In this document: one piece after another, positions 37,480 through 48,497 of the stretch | How the letters are laid out: every line of letters starts with the position of its first letter | Position numbering within the stretch: position 1 is the stretch's first letter | DNA from: Atrina japonica | Lineage: Eukaryota; Mollusca; Bivalvia; Pterioida; Pinnidae | Reading direction: 5' to 3' | Length of the DNA: 64,000 bases | NCBI GenBank assembly: GCA_030159075.1 | Contig: BROG01000077.1 | Span: forward strand, 1,325,001-1,389,000 | Made by a program: the position numbers and the translations under genes | The notes under the pieces: model-generated | Database searches by the model: none | Told to the model about the DNA's origin: nothing | Seen by the model: only the letters and a program-made list of their open reading frames with translations

Positions 37480-38685
37480 ATGTACTTTAGAACGAATTTG
37501 GTATATGACGACATAGATATTATATATCATCGACGCTCTAAATTTCTGTTACAATATTTGACGCGTAGTGATGGTTCTTTTATTTACACTATCTACTGGG
37601 ACACTGGACCTCAGAAGACGTCTTCAGCATAATATTTGGTTAAAGGAACATTCATAACCACAGATAAGATATTATGCATACTTCAAACCATCGGATATTC
37701 TTGGTTTTACACTTTTTTTGGCACTTGACAATCAGTACCCAAGGGGTCTGGGTTCTTCATAGATTCCTACGCGGGTTAGAGGATGTACTTTTGCAGGTGG
37801 CCGCGGAACCTTACGAATTTCAGTCATTATATAACCGATTTTATCATTTTGAAAAATAAACATTATAGATCATAATCGAACGTTGGTAATTTGGTATTAC
37901 AGAGTGCAGTAATGCTTAAGACTGGTTTCGTGTAAAATTACAACGATAAGATACATATTCATCAGTTTTGTCAACACGATATATACGGTAGCTACGCCAC
38001 GGCATGTAGTCAACAAGGAGCAATCAGCTGCCTAGATGATGAATTTCAATTTTGAACCGAAGAAACACAAATATCAATTATTTAAATGGAATATATTTCA
38101 ATGATTTTCCTGATGCTTTTCCAATGAGAAATTAGTACACAAAACATATTGTTAAATAGCATTAAATATTGCCCCGGATATACAACATTACTCATTTTAA
38201 TCATTTGACTAATGTATACTGGTATATCAGTAAGAAAATTGTGCTTGGCAATAGTCAATGTCTTTAAGATACTTGGACGAAACCAATACATAACTGGAAC
38301 CGTCATCTTTGTTAGAAAAGGCAAAATATACATGTTGAAAATAAATTTCTTATAGTCGTTTATTCGGAACATTAGGATACACATTCATTTAGTGGTAAAT
38401 ATTGGGCAGATTTGTCAAAACATTTAGGATTATTAATTGAACTTGTATAATATCACTTTCTGTTTTACAACGTAAATCCTAGCTTATGTTAAGTCTTTGG
38501 GATGTTAATTTCAGGAATTATGACATGCCTTCAAAAAACAACTCGGCATGTCTTCCTACAAGCAGAACAAAGTGTTGTTATCTAGCGATACATGTTTAGT
38601 GTATTATTTTATAACATATTTTACTCCCTGCTATATTATCATATACTTAATCTGTTTGTTTGATGTAAAAATGAAGGAGCACCTA
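37480..38685. other. AT-rich non-coding stretch
   Basis: A 100-codon minus-strand frame (38,082-38,384) is of ordinary AT-rich composition and is not recognised. Nothing else is visible. Confidence 0.4.
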
Positions 38686-38689
38686 TGGT

Positions 38690-38875
38690 AATCAAAATTA
38701 CTAGTCCATTTGAATACAACAAAATGGATATACATATGGTCCCAACATAAAGGACAATTGCGAATCCCAAACGGGTGTAACCAGGTGTTTGAAAGGAGTT
38801 GGCGTCCCCTGTCAGTCTGCCTCACCCGTCGCAAATGTTCTATGGGAACCTCATGTGTTCGGACATAAGGTAAAT
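38690..38875 (-). mobile_element. Family H 3' tail
   Basis: On the minus strand: CCATAGAACATTTGCGACGG, ACAGGGGACGCCAACTCCTT, CACCTGGTTACACCCGTTTG, GGATTCGCAATTGTCCTTTA. This aligns with 59,222-59,400 almost throughout. A second partial match to the same tail follows at about 38,930-39,000. Confidence 0.75.
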
Positions 38876-39004
38876 ATAGGTGAAAAGATCAATGTTGGTA
38901 AATAGGTAGATATAACAACTGTCAAACCACGAAAAACAATTGCGAATCTCAGACCACATGGAACCAGGTGTTTAGTGTAAGTGAATTGTGTCCTTAGTTG
39001 CCCT

Positions 39005-39265
39005 ACAAATACATGTATAGTCAAATCCACATAATCTGGCGGGGTGGAGTCTTGTAACCCATTCCTTGTCCTGGACAAATTTTAATTTTTGATATTACAT
39101 ACAATTATACTGGTACGAGTAACCGTTCCTACTTGTTGTCATACATGCTTGTCATCTATAGTTGGTAATAAAACAGATACTTGTGAAGCCTATCATAGTT
39201 GAAAAGTGAGTAGAAATGACCGAATGATAATCTAAAGGTTATTCCTACTAATCCAGTCATGTGAA
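39005..39265 (+). repeat. Dispersed repeat R2, copy 1
   Basis: GGCGGGGTGGAGTCTTGTAA, TCCTTGTCCTGGACAAATTT, CGTTCCTACTTGTTGTCAT and AAGTGAGTAGAAATGACCG recur in order at 55,128-55,385. The class is unknown; non-coding. Confidence 0.75.
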
Positions 39266-39269
39266 TTGG

Positions 39270-40015
39270 ACTATACCACCTTTTTACACGGGATCAACCT
39301 ACCTTATATTAAAGTCCGATCTCCCAACGGTTCTCCAATCTTCTTTATTGATCGCATAATCAAACATTAGACTGGTATGGAAACATGTTTCTGCCATTCG
39401 AAGATTTTAATCACGAAAAACATATAGATTTTTATCACGAACTTTGGGTCAATATCGCTAAACTCCAAGTCAAGATCTGGGAATATTTACCTAGTATCTG
39501 GAAATCTCGAGTAAACATCTCGAACACTCGCTCATACAAGTGATAGCAAGCACGCATGATGCTGCTTTCCGACTTTGTAAAAATGAAATATATTGTTTTC
39601 CAATATAGTACGATTTAAGTATCATTTCACTCTTTTACAATGCACTTGATATTTCCCCATTAAGAGAATGTAAAAGAAGATGGTAAGATCAATATTTTAC
39701 CGTTCTGTATCATGTAAAGAACCACCAACAGAATACAACACTTAAACAGAAAAGTATTAGTAGTAAAAGCGTGATTAAAATTTATGCATCTAATCATTCT
39801 TGTTAATTTATGATAATAACCTTTTCTATTCGTACTTCTTTGGAGAAATGTTACTTTTCAATAAAAATGTACCATTTCACCGTTTTATACACAGAAGACC
39901 TATAAGGCCAAAAACCTTTTTGTTTTGTTTTGTTTTTGGGGTTTTTTGGGGGGGTTGTGCTATGATGAATAGAATATACCTACTTGGACGTAATACATTA
40001 TACATGTAATACCTG
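39270..40015. other. AT-rich non-coding stretch
   Basis: A T/G-rich patch at 39,915-39,955 (GTTTTGTTTTTGGGGTTTTT) is the only oddity. Confidence 0.45.
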
Positions 40016-40018
40016 TAA

Positions 40019-40150
40019 ATGTCTGTTTAGACGGGCACTATGCTCCCATACTATTGCTTTTGGGAGCAATAAGTGCTTGAGAAATAGCTAGGACACTATT
40101 CTACTGTTCAAAGCAACACGTTGAAAGCATAGCACCCACTTAAACAGGCA
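40019..40150. mobile_element. Small TIR element (about 130 bp)
   Basis: Left end TGTCTGTTTAGACGGGCAC plus TATGCT is the inverse of right end AGCATAGCACCCACTTAAAC plus AGGCA. An inner hairpin (CTCCCATACTATTGCTTTTG, GGAGCAATA) is also present. Confidence 0.65.
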
Positions 40151-40154
40151 GTAA

Positions 40155-40580
40155 TAGCTTTAGTAAAAGGTAACCTCAAATACTATGCTATTTGCTTGTC
40201 CTCTAACTCCAACCCCTACACTACATTAGGTGGTTCAGATTACGGAAGATAACTCAATCAAGCAAACTTCATTAGGAGGCACAGTAGTACCCGGCAGAGG
40301 CACTATCAAGTCAGCGTAGCTGTGACGTAATCTAATGAAATTTCAACAAATTATTATCGGTGTAAAGATATTTAGACGTCAAATACAGTATATTGTTTGT
40401 ACCCCATGCATCTTAATTTGGGACGCAGTTTGGGAAACAATGCAATTATTAGCATTTTATTTGGCTTTGTATGATACCACTCCATCTCTCGGAATTATAT
40501 ATCTATTTGAAATCCGATGTCTTACTCACAGAAACAATAGTCTTGAGCATTTTTATGCAAAATATATTCTTTAGCTAGGC
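40155..40580. other. Non-coding stretch
   Basis: Holds a 79-codon frame (40,335-40,574) of no recognised family. Nothing else. Confidence 0.4.
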
Positions 40581-40584
40581 CTGT

Positions 40585-40870
40585 TGAGACGACAGAGGGC
40601 AATACATCTGCTTCTTACCTAAACTTACTTTTGTAGATTGGGACGCACGGCCAATTTCACACACCCTTTATGACACACGCGACGATTTCAATTTCCTTAT
40701 CACGAACTCCTCGTTCCTAATTTAGGAGTAATATTCCTTTTTCTCCCGCCTTTGGCGTTTTTATTTCACAACTTATAGGTTTGGCCAGGGCATGACCCTC
40801 TAACGAATGTTTTATTCTGAAAGCCAAACGACTCGGCAAAAAACAACTCGCACAGGGTTGCGTCGTTGAA
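40585..40870 (+). pseudogene. Family H RT, 3'-terminal fragment
   Basis: Homologous to the C-terminal third of the family A RT but clearly a different subfamily. It reads VETTEGNTSASYLNLLL, then (shifted) YDTRDDFNFLITNSSFL, then decayed equivalents of YGVFISQ, the FGQGMTL region for the FARAC block, and AKRLGKK-like LKAKRLGKKQLAQG in shifted frames. Many stops and shifts. It continues into its own tail, which differs from the family A tail. Confidence 0.75.
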
Positions 40871-41038
40871 CTTAGGAATGTTAGATAATATTCTGGAGCA
40901 TGACCAAACTCAATGATTACATTTCTTGACATGTTCACCGAACTCGGGAGGTTTCTATGTAAAATTTGCGACGGGTGTGACATGGTAGAAGAGGGTGCTG
41001 ACTCCTTCCGGACAACTAGTCACATCCTTGGTGAGAGA
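40871..41038 (+). mobile_element. Family H 3' tail attached to its RT
   Basis: ATTCTGGAGCATGACCAAAC, TGTTCACCGAACTCGGGAGG, AAATTTGCGACGGGTGTGAC and TGACTCCTTCCGGACAACTA. The same phrases occur alone at 59,222 and, inverted, at 38,690 and 33,690. This copy ties the free tails to an RT. Confidence 0.75.
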
Positions 41039-41039
41039 C

Positions 41040-41340
41040 CATTTGTAATTTTTGATTGACTTAGATTTTCGATTATCATTTGTACTTCATTTTTAGGTTA
41101 TAATATTCAATAAATTTATTAGACGATAAATAGAACTTCTTTGAAATTGTTTTGAAATACTACGATCAGGGTCACTAGTTTTTTTCCTACATATTTTACT
41201 TTATTTTGTATATCTCCCGACTGATTTCAAAGTGTTCGTAAAATTAGTGTAAGTACAAGGAAATGTATTCGACACTGGACTCTAATTCGACTAATAGTAC
41301 TAAAGTTATTGAAGATATAATATTTATTCGTTCCTCACGT
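41040..41340. other. AT-rich spacer
   Basis: Nothing recognisable. Confidence 0.45.
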
Positions 41341-41342
41341 AT

Positions 41343-41515
41343 TTCATTTTGATTTGACTATGGACTCACGGTGGGTGTGACCAGTCAACAAGGCACCTGA
41401 TACCACCTCTTGATTGCAAGAGGTCCATGATTGTCCATATTTTTTTTACCAATTTTGTACCTTTATCCTGGACATCCTACAGATTTATACTTTGGTATCT
41501 GAGATTTTTATATTA
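41343..41515 (+). mobile_element. Family A 3' tail with internal loss
   Basis: GACTATGGACTCACGGTGGG, TGACCAGTCAACAAGGCACC (the GGGATGCTTACTCCTCCAT part is missing), then GGTCCATGATTGTCCAT and TTTGGTATCTGAGATTTTTA. It ends where a 95-bp tandem array begins. Confidence 0.85.
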
Positions 41516-42030
41516 AGACTGGAATGTAAAATAAGTATCCGTACAACTATTTGTTTTACTGTATACATATATTTCGTGAAAATTTACAACGACTTATTGT
41601 AGATATAACATTCAGGCTGGAATGTAAAATAATTATCCGTACAACTATTTCTTCTGTTGTATACATATGCTTCGTGAATTTTTAATATAAAAAATTTCAG
41701 ATACCAAAGCATAAATCAATAGAATATCCAGGACATAGATACAAATCCGGTAAAAATGGACAAACACGGACCTCTGGAAACCAAGAGGTGGGATCAAGTG
41801 CCATGGAGGAGTAAGCATCCCCTGTCGACCGGTCACACCCGCCGTGAGTCCACAGTTTAAACGACTTTTTGTTGATATATCCGTACAACTATTTGTTCTG
41901 TTGTATACATATGTTTCTTGAACTTTTAAATGACTTATTGTTGATATAACATTCAGGCTGGAATGTAAAATAATTATCCATATTATCATTTCTTCTGTTC
42001 TATACATATACTTCGTGAAATTTTACGTTA
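41516..42030 (+). repeat. 95-bp tandem array split by a tail
   Basis: Four units of GGCTGGAATGTAAAATAATT, ATCCGTACAACTATTTCTTC, TGTATACATATGCTTCGTGA and CGACTTATTGTTGATATAAC. Two lie left and two right of a minus-strand family A tail (41,690-41,858). Confidence 0.9.
41690..41858 (-). mobile_element. Family A 3' tail inside the tandem array
   Basis: Near-consensus on the minus strand from CTGTGGACTCACGGCGGGTG (41,858) to CTTTGGTATCTGAAATTTTT (41,690). A TTTAA motif borders both sides and may be a short target duplication, although it is also array sequence. Confidence 0.92.
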
Positions 42031-42034
42031 AGCT

Positions 42035-42700
42035 TCACTACAAATTCACCTATTACTGTCGAACAGAAAACTCATTTAATATTAATGTTAGATATATAAA
42101 AAAAATGCTACAATGTTTAGTCATTTTATGTTCTACAAACTTAATATAAATACGTTTAGTAATTATTTACAGTGTCTTCAGTAACATTTATCAGATTATT
42201 GTTTAAACATTAAATACATTCACATCAATCAGTTGCAACACGTATATTTACGTCCTACGATGGCAACGAAAATAGTGTGTCCAAACGAAATTAAAAGACA
42301 AACAACGGTTATATTTTCTCCACGTGGTTGTCGTTCTATCACCGCAGACTTCCTAATGGAAAATAATAGCAGAATGGAAAGTTGTAGTGACTAATCGTCG
42401 ATTTGGGATAAAGTGATTCTCAAGATTTACATAGTGTACAGGAAAAGAAATTTCACCTCAGCTAGCAAATTTATATACAGAACCTGATTCTCCAGTAAAA
42501 TTTTCAAAACACTGGGAAGATTCTATTGTAATGTATACAGTCAGAAAAAAACCCTGGTATAGGTATACCAAGGTAAAGGGGCACATCAGGGTTCTGTCTA
42601 AATCCAAAACAATACGGTCTATTTCAAAAATAGGTTATACCGATAAAACGTATTGTCGTTTACTCATTTCTAATTTTGATAAATTGAAAATGAGTACACG
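42035..42700. other. AT-rich non-coding stretch
   Basis: Near 42,255 CCTACGATGGCAACGAAAAT resembles the unit of the array at 42,940 and may be a stray piece. Otherwise nothing. Confidence 0.4.
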
Positions 42701-42704
42701 ACTC

Positions 42705-42811
<107 letters not shown>

Positions 42812-42939
42812 GGCTAATTGTAACAGGGTACTGTTACATGGTGTTCCCCAAACAATTCGTGTTGATATCAACCAGCACTTCTTACATATCAATGTGCAAT
42901 TGTTCTTTACCGTTTTTTAGTAATAAAATCCGCAAGGCT

Positions 42940-43405
42940 GAAATCGCACAATTACTGATACCAGTAAATTTTAGATTTCATCAAAATCAGTCAATGTTGA
43001 TGTTTTGACAAATCAGCAACCCTGGTTTGCCATAGACGGCAACAAAAGTAATACCATTGAAATTGCAATCTCTTGATACCCATAAATTCCAAATGTCATC
43101 TGACAATGTTGAAATTTTGACCAATTAGAAGCGTCAGTTTGCTATAGACAGCAATGAAACCTATATCACTCAAATAGCAACCCCTTGATACCTATTTATT
43201 CCAGATTGCATCAAAATCTGACAATGTTAAAATTACGACCAATAAGGAGGCTCAGTTTGCCATAGACAACAACGAAACCCATACCACCGTTTGCCATAGA
43301 CGGCAACGAAAATCATATTAATTGCAATCCCTTAAATCCCTATAAATTTCAAATTTCATCAAAATCGGACAATGTTGAAATTTCGACCGATGCAATAGAC
43401 GCCAT
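42940..43405 (+). repeat. Tandem repeat, unit about 113 bp
   Basis: About four units, each with TTTGCCATAGACGGCAACGA, CAATCTCTTGATACCCATAA, TTTCATCAAAATCGGACAAT and TTGAAATTTCGACCAAT. One unit (43,260-43,300) is shortened so that two GCCATAGAC motifs lie 42 bp apart. Confidence 0.85.
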
Positions 43406-43409
43406 CTTT

Positions 43410-44920
43410 ATGACGTAACAACATACAATATTTACATATCGACTGTAATTTCCTTCATTACAATTATACAGAACGACTGTTTTGTTGTATCAATAAAATC
43501 AGTGATCTAGCTGGCGTAGGAATACCTGAATATCTAAGAAACCATTTCCATGACCATGTTACGACAGCGATTTGTCGGAAAAGTATTCTCTGAACATATG
43601 AATGAATCAATAAAGAATAAAATAACACACATTCATTCCATATTTTTATTTAAAGCCATTCATTACCACAAAACAAACAAAATCACTGAAAGAAATCGAA
43701 AACACAAGACTAGGACTACATCTGTAGCACACTGTAGATGTCCATATCATAGGCCTATTGCGATAGATCTAGGTCATGTTATGAAAAGAAACACAGGCCA
43801 CAGAAATGAAAATTTGCTTTGTAGTTACGCTGCTTGTAAGTAAGTTGAAAAGGGAGTCAGGTCTAGTGCAATTTTGTCCTGCATCTCTGATAAACAGCTT
43901 GCTTTTTCGTCACCATATAGGCAATTCCTGTCAGAAACAATTCGTCCCTCGCATCGCGTGAAATCGACTCTCAGTTCACCTCAAATCCTGTACATTGCTA
44001 GGCTAATTACCAGGCCCATCTTGTTTTTCACAACCTGTAATGTTAATGTCGAGCATGAGTAGTGTTCATAGGTTTCTCAGTAAATTGACGGGATACTCTA
44101 TATGATCAGCTGGTAAAAACTGAAGTCTGAATTGACATATGGATCTATTATAATTTATAGGCCTACACGGATTTTCAATCGAACGTGTCGATAATTATCA
44201 TTTAAACAGAACAATAAAAGTTTGTTATTTCACAACATAATCTGCATTTGTCTTGTTTCAATTGATTTGAAGGATTTGCAAGTGGGCTAGCCTATATACT
44301 GAAATAGGTCTACTTACGAAATTGTCACCAGTTTACGGCATTTCCAAGCTGATTCAGCGATTGGTAAAATATCAAATAGAATGGCTACTTCCAGTTATCA
44401 TCACCGAATATTAACAGTCACACTCAAACTTTCTGTGATATTTTCCACTGATAAAATATCAGAATTCAAACGAAAATTTATTGTAAACAACGATCATCTG
44501 TTGCTATCCAAATCGCACATGGTAGGCCTATCAGCCATTTTCACACGGCCCATTCGGGCAATTCTAACCCGCCACGACTAAATGGTCGAATATTAAAAAT
44601 CGTGAACTAAATCTGAGAATAAGTATTCAAAATTGTCCATATCACTAGTTCTTTCAAAATGATATAAAAAATTAAACCTTAATTTCATTAGTATTTGCAA
44701 TCAGAAAAGAGAACTACTTCTCATGTCAAAACAGCTGTTGAGCCATTACGTCATATGAAAACACCCCCGCAAAGTCAGTGTTCTGGAATGAATTTAGTAT
44801 CCAGTGGACTACAGTTTCACTGAAAAATGGTAATGTATATAAATATAAGGATCGCTTTTCATTTATTGAACATCATCGGGGTACAAAAGCAATTGCTCAT
44901 GGAAAAAATTCATTGTGCAG
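43410..44920. other. Non-coding stretch with AGGCCTA motifs
   Basis: AGGCCTA or TAGGTCTA phrases occur near 43,750, 44,160, 44,310 and 44,525. The 97-codon frame at 43,550-43,843 has mixed composition but no recognised family. TATAAATA at 44,838 has no gene attached. Confidence 0.35.
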
Positions 44921-44924
44921 CACT

Positions 44925-45202
44925 TCGTGCTTGTTTATTGTTGTCTAACGTCCCACTCTTTCACTCATATGGAGACGTCTCCAAATGCCGGTGAAGGGCT
45001 TCAAATTTTGACCTATGCTCAGCACCTACGACCATTGAGCAGTGAGGGTTCTTTAACGTGCCGACACCTACTGCGACACGGGCCTTGTTTCTTACTATCT
45101 CATCCGAAGGACAGGAAACCAACTTGCCGCCGGCTGGACTCGAACTCAAGACCTCACGATCAAGAGTCGAGCGCGCTACCGACTGAGCCAGGTCGTCCAT
45201 TA
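44925..45202 (-). mobile_element. tRNA-derived SINE with a conserved body
   Basis: On the minus strand the head has A box TGGCTCAGTCGGTAGCGCG and B box GAGTTCGAGTCC (45,201-45,120). The body reads TTCGGATGAGATAGTAAG, CCGTGTCGCAGTAGGTGTCG, GCACGTTAAAGAACCCTCAC and AGTGGGACGTTAGACAACAA. The head does not fold into a proper tRNA (the acceptor and T stems do not pair). The GCACGTTAAAGAACCC body phrase is shared, from memory, by SINEs of many marine invertebrates. Confidence 0.85.
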
Positions 45203-45261
45203 AAATTCTATCTCTCACCGATCCCGTTTTCTGATATGTCGCGTGGAGGAGCTAAAGCTAT

Positions 45262-45592
45262 GGGGTCACATGCAGATGACCTCTTGTAGCTCTGTAATGT
45301 TCGACCAATGAAAATACGACTTACAAAATTGAATAGAAAAGAGATGTAATTTATTTCAGAAAAAGGAAACAGTCAATCCGCAAAATTTCATCGTAATATA
45401 TTTGATGACTCGAACCTATCCAAGGTTACTTGCTTCATGAAAATAATTCTGTACTTCCAGATTTTGTGTGCTCAGTGTTGTTTATAATGTTAAAATTATT
45501 TACGTCTCTTTATCATTCGGTTGCTAATAATATTCTGTAAGTCGCTTTTTCATTGGTCAAAAATGACTACGAGGTCATCCGCACGTGAACAC
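45262..45592. mobile_element. MITE with roughly 65-bp imperfect TIRs
   Basis: Left 45,262-45,330 (GATGACCTCTTGTAG, CGACCAATGAAAATACGACT, TACAAAAT) is inverted at 45,530-45,592 (ATTCTGTAAGTCGCTTTTTC, ATTGGTCA, CTACGAGGTCATCC). The 200-bp centre is non-coding. Confidence 0.8.
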
Positions 45593-45724
45593 ACAGCGGA
45601 TTGCATTAGATCCTATATACGACATATAAAAAACCGAGAGCGATAAGAGATCGGGTTTTAATCAGATTGTGCGTAAACGGCATTTAAATACTGTATAAAA
45701 ATAATAGATTCCAATGTTTTAATA

Positions 45725-45930
45725 TTCGTGATGTTTAGGGAACAGTATTAAAATCTGGTGAACATTGTAAAACACACGGACCTCTGAAAACACATAGGTG
45801 GGATCAGGTACCATGAATGAGTAAGAATTATCCCGAGTTTACTCATAATAATATCCGCCGCCATACCACAGTAAAATTCAAATTGAAATAAGTGAGGAAT
45901 ACTATCACCATCACAACTGGTAGAGACGAC
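45725..45930 (-). mobile_element. Family A 3' tail with pre-tail segment, diverged
   Basis: On the minus strand: GTCTCTACCAGTTGTGATGG (pre-tail; compare GACGTCTGTACCAGTTGTGA in other copies), TTTACTGTGGTATGGCGGC, AAACTCGGGATAATTCTTAC and CAGAGGTCCGTGTG. An older copy. Confidence 0.8.
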
Positions 45931-45934
45931 TCAA

Positions 45935-46555
45935 CAACCACAAACAAATAAAAAGAAGCGCTTCCTGAAGCATACATGCATTAACTTTGTTCTTCCATAT
46001 ATAATTTCCCTCTTTATAGACAACAATATTGTAGATTGTATCTACAGAGTCGTCCTATGTATTTCGATTTCTCTGTAAAAATTACTTGCATTAAGAACAG
46101 ACGATAATTTCGACAAAATTCATTATTTCCATTGCTTGTCAACACGACTGCGTTCAGCTATCATTTTAATACAGGAAAGAGATATTGTCTGTCAAAGTCG
46201 CTATCGAAATGTATAAATGATATGGTGTCGAGTGTGGATAATGATTATATAAATGGAGCACAGACGCCAATCTTTGACTTTTTCTGCAATAAAGTCTCTA
46301 AGATTGATGACTTAATAGTTTTAGTAATAGTCATTTAGTCATTTCTTTTCAGGACTAGCATTTGCCAGCATTAATATATAATACAAAGACACCGTGATGT
46401 ACGAGTGAAGACCAGACAGAATGAAAACACTGTGGAAATAGTTAATTGGAAAGCATGGTATGATATCAGGACCCAGGGTTATGGCGAATTTTGAGTCTTA
46501 GTGCAACAAAGATGAAGTTCCCATGAAGCTTAAATGTCAATATGGTAACACATAC
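45935..46555. other. Non-coding stretch
   Basis: Nothing recognisable. Confidence 0.45.
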
Positions 46556-46559
46556 ATTG

Positions 46560-46850
46560 CATTATTTTTGTTTAACATTCTAACGAAGTGTCGACTTATA
46601 TGGAGATGTCACCGGCTTCAAGTGAAAAAAACCGAACATTTTTACCTATGCTATAAATTGACACGAAAATGCATTGAGGATGTTTTAGCGTCATGTCCGC
46701 TCTATACAGTTCCCCATCCGTAAAAGCCGTGAATTTCACTCCGTATGCCACACGCTTATCAAAGAAACAGTCTCTACCATCTTAAACGCCGACCCGGAAT
46801 CGAACTCATTTACAAGTCAAACACTCTACCACAAGCCCATGCAATGAGGT
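46560..46850 (-). mobile_element. Degraded copy of the 44,925 SINE
   Basis: On the minus strand A-box-like GGGCTTGTGGTAGAGTGTTT and B box GAGTTCGATTCCGGG lie at 46,840-46,790. Plus-strand phrases GGAGATGTCACCGGCTTCAA and TTTTTACCTATGCTATAAAT (46,600-46,650) match GGAGACGTCTCCAAATGCCG and TTTGACCTATGCTCAGCACC of the 44,925 copy. Confidence 0.7.
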
Positions 46851-46854
46851 CTCT

Positions 46855-47820
46855 CATTTACTGTAGCATAGTTTGACATGAAAAGTTGCCTTATATTATA
46901 CACTCAATATAAGGATTTGTCTCATTATAAATGTGTGCATTTACATTGAGAGATTTATATGTGGTAATTAATCACGGTCTTTCAAGTACTATGCGGCGTT
47001 TGTAATTTATACTTCAGTTCCGGATTTGTTCGCTTTAGTGATCAGCCAGAATATGATATGATCTCGTGAATATTCATAACCCGATTTTTGTCGATTGAAT
47101 TTAGAATCAACAACTTTAAACAATTTGGACAGTAAATACTGCATACGGTCTTAAGCAGCCCCAGAACTTCTTGACTCACAGATTTTATTATTACAAACGC
47201 AGTCATTACAAACGAAACAATAAAAAATGATACAATGGGTTTGGCACTTAATATTTTCGTGATTCCAATCTTAGGAGACTTTTTACTCCAATCTTGAATC
47301 AATGAGAATCTACATAATTCAGATTTTTATTGACAATGCATATACAGATCATCTGTTCTAATATCACTCGGGAGAACAACAACTGTCTATTTCTACGGGT
47401 CTGTCCATTTTCGAAGAAAGCCATGAAGACTATAATGATTTGAAGTCATAACATTAAATAGATACTGGCAAATAAATGCTTTCATGTAACATAGTCTGAT
47501 TAGCTGAGATAACGATCGTGGAGACTTAAGCATTTTAACACACTAGAAAAATGTTCAATTGCTGCCGAAGATTGAGTAGTTCAATATAATTTTCGAGCCT
47601 TAAAATGATTCTTTTCCTCCGTCATGTGGAAAAATGAAGCGAGAACGACAACTCTGTATGTGCGTCCCTTTGTTGAATTTCTGTTTACCATATTTGATGG
47701 ACGATGTCATTTCAGTTAGAGTATGATGTGTTCACCGATATATATTCAAGGTCAAAATATTCAAAACTCTAGACATCTTTATGACGGTGTATAATTAATT
47801 ATTTTGCGCCCACTTATAGT
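46855..47820. other. AT-rich non-coding stretch
   Basis: Nothing recognisable. Confidence 0.45.
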
Positions 47821-47824
47821 CTAT

Positions 47825-47846
47825 CACACACGCGCGCGCGCGCGCA
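47825..47846 (+). repeat. Short (CA)n-(CG)n tract
   Basis: A run of about nine CG dinucleotides preceded by CACACA; Z-DNA-prone and unusual in AT-rich DNA. Confidence 0.9.
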
Positions 47847-47939
47847 GGGGATAAGGGTTACTTCCGGAGTAAGTCTCTTTTTTCAGACGACAGTATACAT
47901 TTGTGAATTACATATTACGTCACTTGATAGAATAAGGTG

Positions 47940-48165
47940 TATATAAAAAATCTCAGATACTAAAGTATAGATCTTAAGGTTGTCCAGGAGACATATACAA
48001 ATCTGGAAATATCGGACAAACACAGACCTCTAGGAATCCAGAGATGGGATCAGGTGCCATGGAGGAGTAAGCATCCCATATTCACCGGTCACACCCGCCG
48101 TGAGTTTACATACAAATTTAAATTAAAATCAGTGAGAAACGAATCCTCGTCATAATTGACACAGA
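47940..48165 (-). mobile_element. Family A 3' tail with pre-tail segment
   Basis: On the minus strand: GTGTCAATTATGACGAGGAT (pre-tail), AACTCACGGCGGGTGTGACC, ATGGGATGCTTACTCCTCCA, CAGAGGTCTGTGTTTGTCC(position of a T in place of C) and CTTTAGTATCTGAGATTTTT. Confidence 0.85.
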
Positions 48166-48224
48166 CTACTCAACTGCCGCTATCAAAGAGATCACTCGAC
48201 ATTTCATAAGGTTAAACAGAGTAC

Positions 48225-48350
48225 AGTAAAAGCAGCTTTAACGACCACTTGTGTATAAAGACCACATGGTCACAAAGACCGTTTTTGCTGTCCCGAATAG
48301 TACCATTCGTGTGCAAATCAACCTCTATATAAAGACCACCTCCCTATAAA
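48225..48350 (+). repeat. 'TATAAAG' repeat family, short copy
   Basis: TTGTGTATAAAGACCAC, CCTCTATATAAAGACCACC and TCCCTATAAAGACG are close relatives of the repeats at 34,205 and 54,373. It abuts an RT-derived palindrome. Confidence 0.6.
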
Positions 48351-48497
48351 GACGTTCAGCAAATTTTACGGTCGGTATAATAGTCTTGTTTGCAATAACT
48401 GTGAAACTTGTGTCCCTAAGGAGGTTATTATATACAAGTTTCACATTTATTGCAAACAAGACTATTATACCGACCGTAAAATTTGCTGAACGTTGAC
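48351..48497. repeat. RT-derived palindrome, 61-bp arms
   Basis: Left arm 48,351-48,411 (CAGCAAATTTTACGGTCGGT, ATAATAGTCTTGTTTGC) is the near-perfect inverse of right arm 48,434-48,497. The loop is 22 bp. Both arms encode the family A KFYGRYNSLVC segment, in opposite directions, so a 3' piece of this RT copy has been duplicated in inverted orientation. Confidence 0.92.

Noticed and set aside
41645..42007. 120-codon minus-strand frame as a gene
   Set aside because: It is tail plus tandem-array sequence; the tail's openness is noted as a finding but no protein is supported.
43550..43843. 97-codon plus-strand gene
   Set aside because: Mixed composition but no recognisable domain or splice structure.
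45120..45201. Functional minus-strand tRNA gene
   Set aside because: Box A and B are good, but acceptor and T stems do not pair and a SINE body follows.
44936..45289. 124-codon plus-strand frame
   Set aside because: It is the antisense of the SINE body and tRNA-like head.
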